Positions 8,985-18,760 of a stretch of DNA of 64,000 bases are shown in pieces. Position numbers and translations under genes: made by a program. The stretch's first letter is position 1; each line of letters starts with the position of its first letter. The stretch lies in assembly GCF_000422705.1 (NCBI RefSeq), contig NZ_AUGO01000006.1, positions 336,554 to 400,553 of the forward strand, in the 5' to 3' direction. The notes beneath the pieces were generated by a model. That model was given only the letters and a program-made list of their open reading frames with translations, ran no database searches and was not told the origin of the DNA. The stretch comes from Flavobacterium soli DSM 19725 (GTDB taxonomy: Bacteria > Bacteroidota > Bacteroidia > Flavobacteriales > Flavobacteriaceae).

Positions 8985-10049
8985 ATGAAAATAAAATATA
9001 TCGTTTATGCTTTACTTATTTTAGGCATTGGAGCATTTGTAGCTTATAGAATTTCAGAAAACAAAAGTGAAAAAGCAAAAAACGAAAACTCGGGTGGTGC
9101 TAAAAAGCAACCCATAGCTGTAAGCGGAATGGTTTTAAAACCACAAGAATTTGCAGATAATCTTTCGCTTTCAGGATCTATCGAAGCCAATGAACAGATT
9201 GATATCAGAAGTGAAGTTTCGGGAATTGTAGAAAGCATCAATTTTAAGGAAGGAAGTTCGGTTACAAAAGGACAAATTCTTTTTAAAGTCAATGATATGG
9301 AACTTCGTGCACAATTGGCACAAGTCAAAACAGCCCAAAATTTATCTTCGGAAAATGAAAGAAGAGCCAAATTGCTTTTGCAAAAAGAAGCGATTAGTCA
9401 GGAAGAATATGACATTGCAAGTGCCGAATTTTTATCTGCGAAAGCACAAGCACAACTTATACAGGCACAATTGGCAAAGGCAACTGTTCGAGCTCCGTTT
9501 TCTGGAAAAATAGGTTTACGCTATATTTCACAAGGAACTTACGTTACTCCAACTACTTTGATTGCAAAGCTTGTCAATACGAATCAACTTAAAATTACCT
9601 TTTCAATTCCTGAAAAATATGCATCCCAAATGAAAGTCAACAATACACTTTCGTTTACAGTAGCAGGTTCGAAAGAAGTATTTACAGCAAAAATTTATGC
9701 CATCGAACCTGAAATTGAAGTAGCAACAAGAACCTTGAAACTTCGAGCCATTGCTCAAAATCCTGAAGGCAAATTATTACCTGGAACTTTTGCAAATGTC
9801 ACGCTTCCTTTGGAAAAACTGACAGATGCCCTACTCGTTCCTACCGAATCCTTGATTCCTATTCAAAACGGCAAGAAAATCTTTGTGGTAGAAAATGGTC
9901 AAGCCAAAGAAATAATTGTTGAAACTGGAGCAAGAACAGACAAAGATATTTTAATCACATCTGGTTTGAAAGCTGGAGATACCATCCTGACTTCTGGAGT
10001 AATGACACTAAAAGACGGAAGCCCTGTAAAAGTAAAACTTCAAAAATAG
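8985..10049 (+). CDS. RND efflux periplasmic adaptor (HlyD/MFP family)
   Basis: A 354-residue membrane fusion protein linking the inner-membrane pump to the outer-membrane channel. Residues 1-22 form a signal peptide or N-terminal anchor. The lipoyl-like half motifs are visible (GSIEANEQIDIRSEVSGIV near 62-80 and ATVRAPFSGKIGLR near 165-178), separated by a coiled-coil hairpin (about 105-160) and followed by the beta-barrel domain (LKITFSIPEKYASQM). It is the first gene of a three-gene pump operon, 64 bases before the permease gene; that gap contains a TCCCGAAGCTTCGGGA palindrome. Confidence 0.94.
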   Translation: MKIKYIVYALLILGIGAFVAYRISENKSEKAKNENSGGAKKQPIAVSGMVLKPQEFADNLSLSGSIEANEQIDIRSEVSGIVESINFKEGSSVTKGQILFKVNDMELRAQLAQVKTAQNLSSENERRAKLLLQKEAISQEEYDIASAEFLSAKAQAQLIQAQLAKATVRAPFSGKIGLRYISQGTYVTPTTLIAKLVNTNQLKITFSIPEKYASQMKVNNTLSFTVAGSKEVFTAKIYAIEPEIEVATRTLKLRAIAQNPEGKLLPGTFANVTLPLEKLTDALLVPTESLIPIQNGKKIFVVENGQAKEIIVETGARTDKDILITSGLKAGDTILTSGVMTLKDGSPVKVKLQK

Positions 10050-10080
10050 ATATTCATTTTTGGATAAATCCTAAATCTGA

Positions 10081-10096
10081 TCCCGAAGCTTCGGGA
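10081..10096. repeat. TCCCGAAGCTTCGGGA palindrome, copy 2, inside the RND operon
   Basis: Perfect 16-base palindrome in the 64-base gap between the adaptor and the pump gene, ending 17 bases before the pump ATG. It is the same sequence as at 6553-6568. As RNA it would form an 8-bp hairpin without a T-tract, so it is more likely a repeat or mRNA-processing/stability element than a terminator. Confidence 0.75.
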
Positions 10097-10113
10097 CTAA
10101 AATATAAAATTCA

Positions 10114-13100
10114 ATGAGTTTATCTACTTTAAGTATAAAAAGACCGGTTCTTACAATTGTAATGAATATTTCCCTGATTCTGTTTGGGATTATTGGTTAC
10201 ACGTATTTAGGAATCCGCGAATTTCCATCGATTGATCCTGCACAAATTTCGGTGAGAACGAACTATTCTGGAGCAAATGCCGACATTATCGAGTCACAAA
10301 TCACTGAACCTTTAGAAAAAGCGATCAACCAAATTGATGGAATTCGAAACATAACTTCTTCTTCCAACCAAGGTTCGAGCAATATTACCGTCGAATTTAA
10401 TTTGGACAAAGACCTTGAAGCAGCTGCTAATGATGTTCGTGATAAAGTTTCACAAGCCATCAGAAGTTTGCCACAAGATATTGATGCTCCACCGGTTGTT
10501 TCTAAGGCTGATGCCGATTCGGAACCAATTATTACCATGACGGTTCAGAGTGATAAAAAAAATGTTCTAGAACTTTCTGATTATGCCGATAACGTGATTG
10601 CACAGCGGCTTCAGACGATTCCAGGAGTAAGTAGCGTTCAAATTTGGGGACAACGAAAATATGCCATGCGATTGTGGATTGACCCTGTTCGATTAGCTTC
10701 TTATGGTGTTACCGTTTCGGATGTTAGAACAGCCTTGAATGCTCAAAATGTAGAACTTCCATCGGGAAAATTGACCGGAGCCAATACCGAATTGACGGTT
10801 AAGACTTTAGGAAATCTTTCTACAGAAGAACAATTCAATAATATTATCATTCGTGCCGAAGGTGAAAAAGTGATCCGCTTGAGCGATATCGGAAAGGCAT
10901 CTTTGGAAGCTGAAAACCTCGAAACCAAATTAAGTGATTCCGGTCAGCCGATGGTGGGTATGGCAATTATTCCACAACCAGGAACGAATTATATAGAAAT
11001 TGCCGATGCTTTTTATGTGCAATACGAACAATTAAAAAAGGATTTACCGAAGGATTTTAAATTAAATATTGCAATAGATAACACTGTTTTTGTAAAAAAA
11101 GCGGTAATAGAAGTTGCTGAAACCTTATTGATTGCCATTATCTTAGTGGTTTTAATCATTTATTTGTTCTTTAGAAATTGGGCCATTGCTTTCCGTCCGT
11201 TGATTGATATTCCAGTTTCATTGATTGCAACGTTCTTCATCATGTGGCTTTTCGGATTTTCGATTAACGTTTTGACTCTTTTGGCAATTGTTTTGGCAAC
11301 CGGATTGGTTGTAGATGATGGAATTGTCGTGACCGAAAACATCTTTAAGAAAGTAGAAGAAGGAATGTCGCCAATTGAAGCAGCCATCAAAGGTTCCAAC
11401 GAAATTTTCTTTGCTGTAATTTCGATTTCAATCACACTTGCTGCAGTATTCTTACCTGTAATTTTCTTGGAAGGATTTGTCGGACGATTGTTTCGGGAAT
11501 TTGGCGTCGTCATTGGTGCTGCAGTTTTAATTTCTGCATTTGTATCCTTAACGCTAACACCAATGTTAAATGCCTATCTGATGAAAGGTGGCGAACAGAA
11601 AAAATCTAAATTCTACAATTGGAGCGAGCCCTATTTCTTGAAATTGAATTCGGGATATGCAAATTCATTGGGTAAATTCATGAAACGTAAATGGCTGAGT
11701 TTTCCAATTCTCATTGGATGCATCGGCTTGATCGTATTGTTTTTTAGCACTTTACAAAAGGAAACAGCCCCTTATGATGACAGAAGTTTTATTAGTGTAA
11801 ACGTTAGTGCTCCCGAAGGTTCTTCCTATGATTATATGGATCGCTTTATGAACGAACTTACTGAATTGATAAACGATTCGATTCCAGAAAAGAAAGTCAG
11901 CTTGATCATTACTTCTCCAGGATTTGGATCTTCGTCTGTTAACAGTGGTCGAGCAAGAATTGCATTGGTTGAACCTGGCGACAGAGAACGTTCTCAAAAA
12001 GAAATAGCAAATGATCTTACAAAATGGACCAAGCAATTTGTAAATGCAAAAACATCGGTTTCAGAATCGCCAACTATTGCAGTAAATCGTCGTGGAGGAT
12101 TGCCAATTCAATATATCATTCAGGCTCAAAATTTTGAAAAGTTACAAGAGAAAATTCCTGAATTCATGGATGAAGTTGCAAGTGACCCAACTTTCTCAAT
12201 TACAGATGTTAACCTAAAGTTTAATAAACCAGAAATTTACGTAACGATTGACCGTGAAAAAGCTCAAAGTTTAGGAGTTTCGGTTATTGATGTTGCGCAA
12301 ACCTTACAACTTTCTTTGAGTGGACAGCGTTTTGGATATTTTATGATGAATGGGAAACAATACCAAGTAATGGGGCAATTTGATAAGAAAGACCGTGATG
12401 CTCCAATGGATTTGACTTCGATGTTTGTCAGAAATACGAACGACGATTTAATACAATTGGACAACTTGGTTACAGTTGAAGAACAAAGTAGTCCGCCACA
12501 ATTGTATCACAACAACCGTTATATGTCGGCTACGGTTTCTGCAGGTTTGGCTCCAGGAAAAAGTATCAGCGACGGAATCGAGGCTATGGAACGTGTAAAG
12601 GAAAAAGTCTTGGATGAAAGTTTTACGACCGATTTGGGTGGAGAATCCCGAGATTTTGTTGAAAGTAGCTCCAACACTTCTTTTGCATTTGGGTTGGCAT
12701 TATTGCTTATTTTCTTGATTCTTGCTGCACAATTTGAAAGTTTTATCGATCCGTTTATCATCATACTAACAGTTCCAATGGCGGTTGCAGGAGCTTTATT
12801 CTCGCTGTGGCTTTTTGATCAGACTTGGAATATCTTTAGCCAAATTGGAACCATCATGTTGATTGGTTTGGTAACAAAAAATGGTATCTTGATTGTAGAA
12901 TTTGCCAATCAACTTCGGGAACAAGGAAAAACAAAAATGGAAGCCATTATGGAGGCTTCGGAATCCCGTCTTCGTCCAATTTTAATGACCAGTTTAGCGA
13001 TTGCTTTGGGAGCTTTGCCAATTGCAATGTCACTTGGTGCCGCATCTACCAGTAGAATTGGTATGGGAGTCGTAATTGTGGGTGGAACTTTATTCTCCTT

Positions 13101-13203
13101 AATTTTGACCTTATTTGTAATTCCAGCCATTTATTTTATGTGGTCGAGAGAGAAAAAACACCGACCTGAGTTTGATAATATTAAAGAGTATGAAAATGAA
13201 TAA
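10114..13203 (+). CDS. RND multidrug efflux permease (AcrB/MexB/HAE1 family)
   Basis: A 1029-residue inner-membrane proton/drug antiporter. It opens with the family start SIKRPVLTIVMNISLILFG, has two homologous halves each with a large periplasmic loop, and carries the proton-relay aspartate pair in TM4 (LVVDDGIVVTENI, about residues 397-409) and the conserved lysine region in TM10 (GLVTKNGILIVEFANQ, about 917-932). Length is standard. With the adaptor upstream and the TolC-like gene overlapping or abutting its stop codon, it forms a full tripartite exporter. Drug versus bile salt or lipid substrate cannot be told. Confidence 0.96.
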   Translation: MSLSTLSIKRPVLTIVMNISLILFGIIGYTYLGIREFPSIDPAQISVRTNYSGANADIIESQITEPLEKAINQIDGIRNITSSSNQGSSNITVEFNLDKDLEAAANDVRDKVSQAIRSLPQDIDAPPVVSKADADSEPIITMTVQSDKKNVLELSDYADNVIAQRLQTIPGVSSVQIWGQRKYAMRLWIDPVRLASYGVTVSDVRTALNAQNVELPSGKLTGANTELTVKTLGNLSTEEQFNNIIIRAEGEKVIRLSDIGKASLEAENLETKLSDSGQPMVGMAIIPQPGTNYIEIADAFYVQYEQLKKDLPKDFKLNIAIDNTVFVKKAVIEVAETLLIAIILVVLIIYLFFRNWAIAFRPLIDIPVSLIATFFIMWLFGFSINVLTLLAIVLATGLVVDDGIVVTENIFKKVEEGMSPIEAAIKGSNEIFFAVISISITLAAVFLPVIFLEGFVGRLFREFGVVIGAAVLISAFVSLTLTPMLNAYLMKGGEQKKSKFYNWSEPYFLKLNSGYANSLGKFMKRKWLSFPILIGCIGLIVLFFSTLQKETAPYDDRSFISVNVSAPEGSSYDYMDRFMNELTELINDSIPEKKVSLIITSPGFGSSSVNSGRARIALVEPGDRERSQKEIANDLTKWTKQFVNAKTSVSESPTIAVNRRGGLPIQYIIQAQNFEKLQEKIPEFMDEVASDPTFSITDVNLKFNKPEIYVTIDREKAQSLGVSVIDVAQTLQLSLSGQRFGYFMMNGKQYQVMGQFDKKDRDAPMDLTSMFVRNTNDDLIQLDNLVTVEEQSSPPQLYHNNRYMSATVSAGLAPGKSISDGIEAMERVKEKVLDESFTTDLGGESRDFVESSSNTSFAFGLALLLIFLILAAQFESFIDPFIIILTVPMAVAGALFSLWLFDQTWNIFSQIGTIMLIGLVTKNGILIVEFANQLREQGKTKMEAIMEASESRLRPILMTSLAIALGALPIAMSLGAASTSRIGMGVVIVGGTLFSLILTLFVIPAIYFMWSREKKHRPEFDNIKEYENE

Positions 13204-14524
13204 TGCAATGAAAAATAAAATCTTTTTTAGTATTACCACCCTTTTTCTTGTTGTTTTCAATATGCAATCACAAGAGATTCTTACGGTTGAAGACGCCGTA
13301 AAAATTGCCTTGGAAAATAATTTTGAAATAAAAATCGCTTCCAATGATTTGAAAATCGATCAGCAAAATGTGAGTTTGGCAAATGCTGGAATTCTTCCCA
13401 ATTTAATTGCAAACGTAACCAACAACAATAGTCTTTTGGACACTAAACAAACTCAATCTGACGGAACTGAAAGAGAACTTGACAATGCAAGAAATTTAAA
13501 TCTTTCCTACGGAGTTGCTTTAAATTGGACTGTTTTTGATGGAATGCGAATGTTTGCCCGACATAATCAGTTGAAAGAATTAGAAAAATTAGGCGATGCC
13601 GAATTGAAGCTGACCATCTTGACAAAAATCAGCGACGTCATCACGACTTATTATGATATTGTGCAGCAACAACAGCAATTAGTAGCATTAGATACGACAA
13701 TTGTAATCTCTAATGTTAGGGTGACGACTGCAAAAAACCGTTATTCAATTGGAAAAGCTTCAAAACTTGAAGTCTTGAATGCCGAAGTAGATTTGAATAC
13801 GGATACAACTGCCTTTTTAAGACAAAAAGAATTGTATGCCAATACCAAAATCCTATTGAATCAGATTTTAGCAAGAGACCCAAATATTGATTTTAAAGTA
13901 ATTGAAGAAGTCGAAATTGATGAAAACCTACTCCTGCCAGATTTGATGCTTTTGGCAGAAAAACAAAATCCACAGTTGCAAAGACAAGTCATCAACAAAC
14001 GAATTGCTGAATTAGAATTAAAACAAATTAAAGGTGATCGTTATCCGATTGTAAACATTAGTTCTGGCTATAATTTTACACGTTCCGAAGCTTCCTTGGG
14101 ATTCGTCACGCAATCTTCTGGAAGAGGTTTGGTGTATGGAATCAATGCCACAATGAACATCTTTAATGGTGGATTGCAAAACCGAAACGAACGAATTGCA
14201 AAGCTTCAGATAGAGAATTCTCAAATCCTGATTGACCAACAGAAATTAGCTTTGGATACTCAATTATCAACTGCGTATCAAACCTATATGACTAATTTGC
14301 AGTTGAGCAAACTCGAAGCCAAAAACGAGGAAATTGCCAAGCAAAATATGGATATTACCTTCGAAAAATTCAGAATTGGAACCATTACGACCACTACTTT
14401 AGAGTTTAGGACAGCTCAAATCAATTATATCAATGCAAAAGTGAGAAGCAGCAATGCTCAATTTCAAGCCAAGATCTCGGAAATTGCTTTGAAAGAATTG
14501 GCAGGAAATCTTACATTTCAATAG
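13190..14524 (+). CDS. TolC family outer-membrane efflux protein
   Basis: An outer-membrane channel subunit of about 444 residues made of two repeated OEP domains (tandem coiled-coil halves, first half about 25-210, second about 225-440). ATG codons at 13190, 13196 and 13208 are all plausible; I chose 13190, which overlaps the permease stop by 14 bases, but the cleanest signal peptide begins at 13208 (MKNKIFFSITTLFLVV). An upstream TTG at 13172 is not needed. The helical repeats show the usual alternation (LEVLNAEVDLNTDT; LEFRTAQINYINAK). It completes the RND pump by providing the outer-membrane exit duct. Confidence 0.92.
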   Translation: MKMNNAMKNKIFFSITTLFLVVFNMQSQEILTVEDAVKIALENNFEIKIASNDLKIDQQNVSLANAGILPNLIANVTNNNSLLDTKQTQSDGTERELDNARNLNLSYGVALNWTVFDGMRMFARHNQLKELEKLGDAELKLTILTKISDVITTYYDIVQQQQQLVALDTTIVISNVRVTTAKNRYSIGKASKLEVLNAEVDLNTDTTAFLRQKELYANTKILLNQILARDPNIDFKVIEEVEIDENLLLPDLMLLAEKQNPQLQRQVINKRIAELELKQIKGDRYPIVNISSGYNFTRSEASLGFVTQSSGRGLVYGINATMNIFNGGLQNRNERIAKLQIENSQILIDQQKLALDTQLSTAYQTYMTNLQLSKLEAKNEEIAKQNMDITFEKFRIGTITTTTLEFRTAQINYINAKVRSSNAQFQAKISEIALKELAGNLTFQ

Positions 14525-14572
14525 TTGCTGGAATCATTTTTTCATTTAAATTTGAGGAAAATTCAACGCTAA

Positions 14573-15436
14573 ATGGTTTCATACAACACAAAAGATTGGT
14601 TCACATTTATTTTCCGTTTTCACAAGGCTGATACCTTTCGAAAGTTACTTCCGATAATGATTGCAATAGGTATTTATTCTGGTATTGTTGGCTATTTGGA
14701 AGTTCAATATTGGCAATTATCCGACACCAATTACATCAAAAATATTACGATAATGCACGGAATGCTTGGTTTCGTGATTTCGTTATTACTTGTTTTTAGA
14801 ACCAATACCGCTTATGATCGTTGGTGGGAAGGTCGGAAATTATGGGGAGCTTTGGTAAATAACAGTCGAAATTTTGCCATCAAACTCGATGTGATGTTGA
14901 AAGATGAAAATGATAAGGCCTTTTTCCGTAAAAAGATTCCCAATTACGCATCGGTTTTGCATATCCATTTGCACAACAGCGATACCGCGAAACAACTTTT
15001 TGATAATCTCGATTTGGAGATTGACCATCATAAGCACAAACCCAATCAGGTTGCTAAATTGATTTTTCAAAAGTTAAATGAATTGCATCTTGAAGGAAAA
15101 ATTTCTGGAGATCAATTGATTGTCTTGAACAACGAATTCATGTCGTTTACCGATATTTGTGGTGCTTGCGAAAGAATAAAAAACACTCCCATCCCCTATT
15201 CTTACAGTGCTTTCATTAAAAAATTTATTTTCTTTTATGTTATGACACTTCCTTTCGGGTATGCTTTTAGCCTGGGTTATTATGTGGTTCCAGTTGTAGT
15301 TTTTATTTTTTATGTCTTGGCAAGTTTGGAATTAATTGCCGAAGAAATCGAAGATCCTTTCGGAGAAGATGAAAACGATTTGCCTACGCGAAAAATTTCC
15401 GAAAATATAAAGAAACATGTTGAGGAATTGATCTAA
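14573..15436 (+). CDS. Bestrophin-like chloride channel family protein
   Basis: A 287-residue protein of the bacterial bestrophin (UPF0187/YneE) family, an inner-membrane pentameric ion channel. Visible marks are the N-terminal WFTFIFRFHKADTFRKLLP region, the pore-lining helix with FRTNTAYDRWWEGRKLWG (about residues 78-95), and the conserved C-terminal end EEIEDPFGEDENDLP (about 260-275) that is diagnostic of bestrophin homologues. It follows the TolC-like gene by 48 bases and may be read from the same transcript, though no functional link is evident. Confidence 0.9.
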   Translation: MVSYNTKDWFTFIFRFHKADTFRKLLPIMIAIGIYSGIVGYLEVQYWQLSDTNYIKNITIMHGMLGFVISLLLVFRTNTAYDRWWEGRKLWGALVNNSRNFAIKLDVMLKDENDKAFFRKKIPNYASVLHIHLHNSDTAKQLFDNLDLEIDHHKHKPNQVAKLIFQKLNELHLEGKISGDQLIVLNNEFMSFTDICGACERIKNTPIPYSYSAFIKKFIFFYVMTLPFGYAFSLGYYVVPVVVFIFYVLASLELIAEEIEDPFGEDENDLPTRKISENIKKHVEELI

Positions 15437-15476
15437 AAAAGTCGCCCAAAGAATGGGAATTTTGTTCTTTTCCAAC

Positions 15477-15507
15477 TTTGAACCTCGCCAAACAATGACT
15501 ATATTTG
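15477..15507 (+). promoter_or_regulatory. Promoter of pheT (TTTG - 19 bases - TATATTTG)
   Basis: A full Bacteroidota-type promoter: -33 box TTTG at 15477-15480 and -7 box TATATTTG at 15500-15507, separated by 19 bases, the usual spacing. Transcription would begin about 15513-15515, giving a short leader of about 15 bases before the pheT ATG at 15529. Confidence 0.7.
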
Positions 15508-15528
15508 CATCCTTATTAAAATTGACAC

Positions 15529-17952
15529 ATGAAAATATCCTATAACTGGTTAAAACAATTCATTAAAACCGACTGGAATTCCGAAGAAACATCTGCTTTA
15601 TTGACTGATTTAGGTCTTGAAGTTGAAGCCGTTGAGAAATATCAATCTGTAAAAGGCGGATTGGAAGGAATTGTGGTAGGCCACGTTTTAACCTGTGTTC
15701 AACATCCAAATGCCGACCGATTAAAAGTTACAACCGTAGATTTAGGCGATGGAGTTCCTGTGCAAATTGTTTGTGGAGCGAGTAATGTAGCTGCCGGACA
15801 GAAAGTACCTGTTGCAACAATCGGAACGACTTTATACGATAAAGACGGTAATTCATTTGTAATTAAAAAAGGAAAAATCCGCGATCAGGAAAGCCACGGA
15901 ATGATTTGTGCCGAAGATGAACTAGGACTCGGAACAAGTCATGACGGTATCATGATTTTGGATTCAGATTTAGCACCAGGAACTCCAGCTTCAAAAGTAT
16001 TTAATATCGAAAATGATGAAGTTTTTGAAATTGGCTTGACGCCTAATCGTGCCGATGCCATGAGCCACATGGGTGTCGCAAGAGATTTAAGGGCTGGATT
16101 ATTGCAGAAAAATATCTCAACCGAATTAATAACGCCATCGGTTTCAAATTTTAGGATCGATAAGCGAATTTTAAAGATGGACGTTTCGGTTCAAGATTCA
16201 AAGTTGGCTCCGAGATATTGCGGGATTACGATTTCAAATATTACGGTTAAACCTTCACCTCAATGGCTGCAAAACCGTTTGAAAGCAATTGGTTTGACAC
16301 CAAAAAATAATATTGTGGACGTTACCAATTATGTTTTACATGAATTAGGACAACCACTTCACGCCTTTGATGCATCAAAAATAAAAGGAAATAAAGTAAT
16401 TGTAAAAACTGTTGAAGCTGGAACAAAATTTACAACCCTTGACGATGTAGAGCGAACTTTACACGAAGAGGATTTGATGATTTGTGACGAAAATGGTCCA
16501 ATGTGTTTCGCAGGTGTTTTCGGAGGAAAAAACTCTGGCGTTACCGAAACCACAAGTTCTATCTTTTTGGAAAGTGCTTATTTTAATCCAGTTACGATTA
16601 GAAAAACAGCAAAAAGACATACTTTGAGTACGGATGCTTCTTTTAGATTTGAAAGAGGAATTGATCCAACGATTACGGAATATGCTTTGAAAAGAGCTGC
16701 TATTTTGATTTTGGAAGTTGCAGGAGGCGAAATCACTTCGGATGTAGTAGATATTTATCCGAAAAAATTAGAAGATTTTTCAGTGGTTTTGAATTTCAAT
16801 AAAACTGCAAAAATCATAGGTCAGGAATTACCAAAGGAAACTATAAAAAAGATTTTGGCTTCGCTTGACATCAAAATTAATAGTGTTTCAGATGTTGGTT
16901 TGGGATTAACGATTCCAGCCTACAGAGTTGATGTTCAACGAGAAATTGATGTTATCGAGGAAATATTAAGGGTTTATGGATACAATAACATTAATTTTTC
17001 TAAAAAATTTAATGCTTCTGTTTCCAATTCTCCACGAACAGAAGATTATAAGGTTCAGAATATTGTTGCCAATCAATTGACTTCGGTTGGTTTCAATGAA
17101 ATGATGGCCAATTCGCTTACCACTCCAGATTATGTGGAACTGTCGGAGAAATTGAATGCTGATTTTAATGTAATAATGTTGAATCCTTTAAGTAAGGATC
17201 TATCAGCAATGCGACAATCTTTATTATTTTCAGGTTTGGAAGCCATCTCTTTTAACATCAACAGAAGAAATGCTGATTTGAAATTATTCGAATTCGGAAA
17301 ATCCTACCATAAATTTCCTTCTGGATATGAAGAACACAAGCATTTGACACTGTTCATTACTGGAAATAGATTGGCAGAAAGTTGGACAAACACTCAAAAA
17401 GTATCGGATTTCTTTTTATTTAAAGGATATGTAAATGCCATTCTTTCAAGATTAGGAATTGAGAAAACGCAAAATAAACCAGTTGAATCGGATGTTTTTG
17501 CTGAAGGTGTTGCAGTAGTTTTAGGAAATGAAACGATTGTTGAATTCGGGACCATCAAAAAATCAATAGCAAAAGAATTCGATATTAAACAAGAAGTTTT
17601 CTATGCTGATTTTGATTGGAACAGAATTCTAAAATTAATTTCAAATAAAATCAAATTCACAGAAATCCCAAAATACCCAGAAGTTCGTCGTGATTTGGCA
17701 CTTTTGGTAGATGAGAATATTCAATTTGATGCTATTTACAATATCGCAAGACAATCAGAAAAAGGATTATTGAAAGGCATCAATCTTTTTGATGTGTATC
17801 AAGGAAACAATCTGCCGGAAGGCAAAAAGTCTTATGCGGTAAGTTTTACCATTCAAGATGCAACAAAAACATTAACTGATGTTCAGATTGATAAGATAAT
17901 GAGTAAGTTACAGAAAAGCTTCGAAACAGAATTAGGAGCTGTTTTGAGATAG
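15529..17952 (+). CDS. pheT: Phenylalanine--tRNA ligase beta subunit
   Basis: An 807-residue beta chain of the heterotetrameric (alpha-beta)2 phenylalanyl-tRNA synthetase. In order it has the N-terminal segment MKISYNWLKQFI, an EMAP-like tRNA-binding OB fold (about residues 40-150, VGHVLTCVQHPNADRLKV), the B3/B4 editing domain (about 210-385), the B5 domain (about 405-475), the catalytic-core-like fold, and the C-terminal FDX-ACB anticodon-binding domain (EIPKYPEVRRDLALLVDENI, from about 710). Length is normal. pheS is not adjacent, as is usual in Flavobacteriaceae. Confidence 0.97.
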   Translation: MKISYNWLKQFIKTDWNSEETSALLTDLGLEVEAVEKYQSVKGGLEGIVVGHVLTCVQHPNADRLKVTTVDLGDGVPVQIVCGASNVAAGQKVPVATIGTTLYDKDGNSFVIKKGKIRDQESHGMICAEDELGLGTSHDGIMILDSDLAPGTPASKVFNIENDEVFEIGLTPNRADAMSHMGVARDLRAGLLQKNISTELITPSVSNFRIDKRILKMDVSVQDSKLAPRYCGITISNITVKPSPQWLQNRLKAIGLTPKNNIVDVTNYVLHELGQPLHAFDASKIKGNKVIVKTVEAGTKFTTLDDVERTLHEEDLMICDENGPMCFAGVFGGKNSGVTETTSSIFLESAYFNPVTIRKTAKRHTLSTDASFRFERGIDPTITEYALKRAAILILEVAGGEITSDVVDIYPKKLEDFSVVLNFNKTAKIIGQELPKETIKKILASLDIKINSVSDVGLGLTIPAYRVDVQREIDVIEEILRVYGYNNINFSKKFNASVSNSPRTEDYKVQNIVANQLTSVGFNEMMANSLTTPDYVELSEKLNADFNVIMLNPLSKDLSAMRQSLLFSGLEAISFNINRRNADLKLFEFGKSYHKFPSGYEEHKHLTLFITGNRLAESWTNTQKVSDFFLFKGYVNAILSRLGIEKTQNKPVESDVFAEGVAVVLGNETIVEFGTIKKSIAKEFDIKQEVFYADFDWNRILKLISNKIKFTEIPKYPEVRRDLALLVDENIQFDAIYNIARQSEKGLLKGINLFDVYQGNNLPEGKKSYAVSFTIQDATKTLTDVQIDKIMSKLQKSFETELGAVLR

Positions 17953-17980
17953 TTCACTATTCAAAGATAATTTATAAATT

Positions 17981-18011
17981 AGAAAGAGGCCTTAATAGCC
18001 TCTTTCTTTTT
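17981..18011 (+). terminator. Rho-independent terminator after pheT
   Basis: A 10-bp perfect stem (AGAAAGAGGC ... GCCTCTTTCT) with a 7-base loop followed by a short T-run, 29 bases downstream of the pheT stop codon. On the other strand the upstream A-run makes it usable for the convergent fasciclin gene as well. Confidence 0.8.
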
Positions 18012-18042
18012 GTAACATGTAACAATAATCAACCAAATCCAA

Positions 18043-18609
18043 CTATCCTTTTGGAGTAACTACAGCATCAATAACATGAATCACACCATTAGATTGGTTT
18101 ACATCAGCAATTGTAACTTTTGCTTTTCCTCCATTTTCATCAGATATATATAAATCTTTTCCTTCCATCCAAGCAGTTAACTTTCCACCTTGAACGGTTG
18201 TCAATGTTGCTTTTCCGTTTCCAGATTTGATTGCTTTTGCAATATCCGAAGCATTCATTTTTCCTGCTACAACATGATAGGTCAAAACAGATTGTAACAT
18301 TGCTTTATTTTCGGGTTTCAATAATGTTTCAACAGTTCCTTTCGGTAATTTATCAAAAGCTGCATTTGTAGGAGCGAATACCGTAAATGGACCTTTTCCC
18401 TGCAAAGTCTCAACCAAACCAGCGGCTTTTGCAGCTGCCACTAAAGTCGTGTGGTCTTTTGAATTTACAGCATTTTCAACAATATTTTTTGAAGGATACA
18501 TTGGAGCTCCTCCAACGGTTACAGTTTTTTCTTTTTGAGCCAATACTGAAGTACCAGTCATCATTGTAATAGCTAAAATTGAAGCGGATAAAATTTTGGT
18601 GATTTTCAT
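18043..18609 (-). CDS. Fasciclin (FAS1) domain-containing secreted protein
   Basis: A 188-residue exported protein: signal peptide at about residues 1-24 (MTGTSVLAQ cleavage region) and a single FAS1 domain from about 45 to 188. The two conserved FAS1 boxes are visible: FTVFAPTNAAFDKLP (about 97-111) and the C-terminal NGVIHVIDAVVTP. FAS1 domains mediate adhesion in matrix or membrane contexts; the specific ligand is unknown. It is a single gene between convergent pheT and rpsA-strand neighbours. Confidence 0.92.
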   Translation of the reverse strand: MKITKILSASILAITMMTGTSVLAQKEKTVTVGGAPMYPSKNIVENAVNSKDHTTLVAAAKAAGLVETLQGKGPFTVFAPTNAAFDKLPKGTVETLLKPENKAMLQSVLTYHVVAGKMNASDIAKAIKSGNGKATLTTVQGGKLTAWMEGKDLYISDENGGKAKVTIADVNQSNGVIHVIDAVVTPKG

Positions 18610-18708
18610 AATAATTTATTTTTAAAGTTTTATAAATGCATTTACGCCATAACTCAAACTTTGGTTTTAGCAGTTAATTTCTTTAACAATAAATTATAAT
18701 TTAGTCCA

Positions 18709-18743
18709 CAAAAAAAGCCCCGTATTTCTACGAGGCTTTTTAT
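18709..18743 (-). terminator. Rho-independent terminator after rpsA
   Basis: Hairpin with arms AAAAAGCC.CGTA and TACG.GGCTTTTT around a TTTC loop, lying 18 bases past the rpsA stop codon; the T-run on the minus strand makes it a standard intrinsic terminator. Confidence 0.8.
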
Positions 18744-18760
18744 ATTTAGATTAAGAAAGA

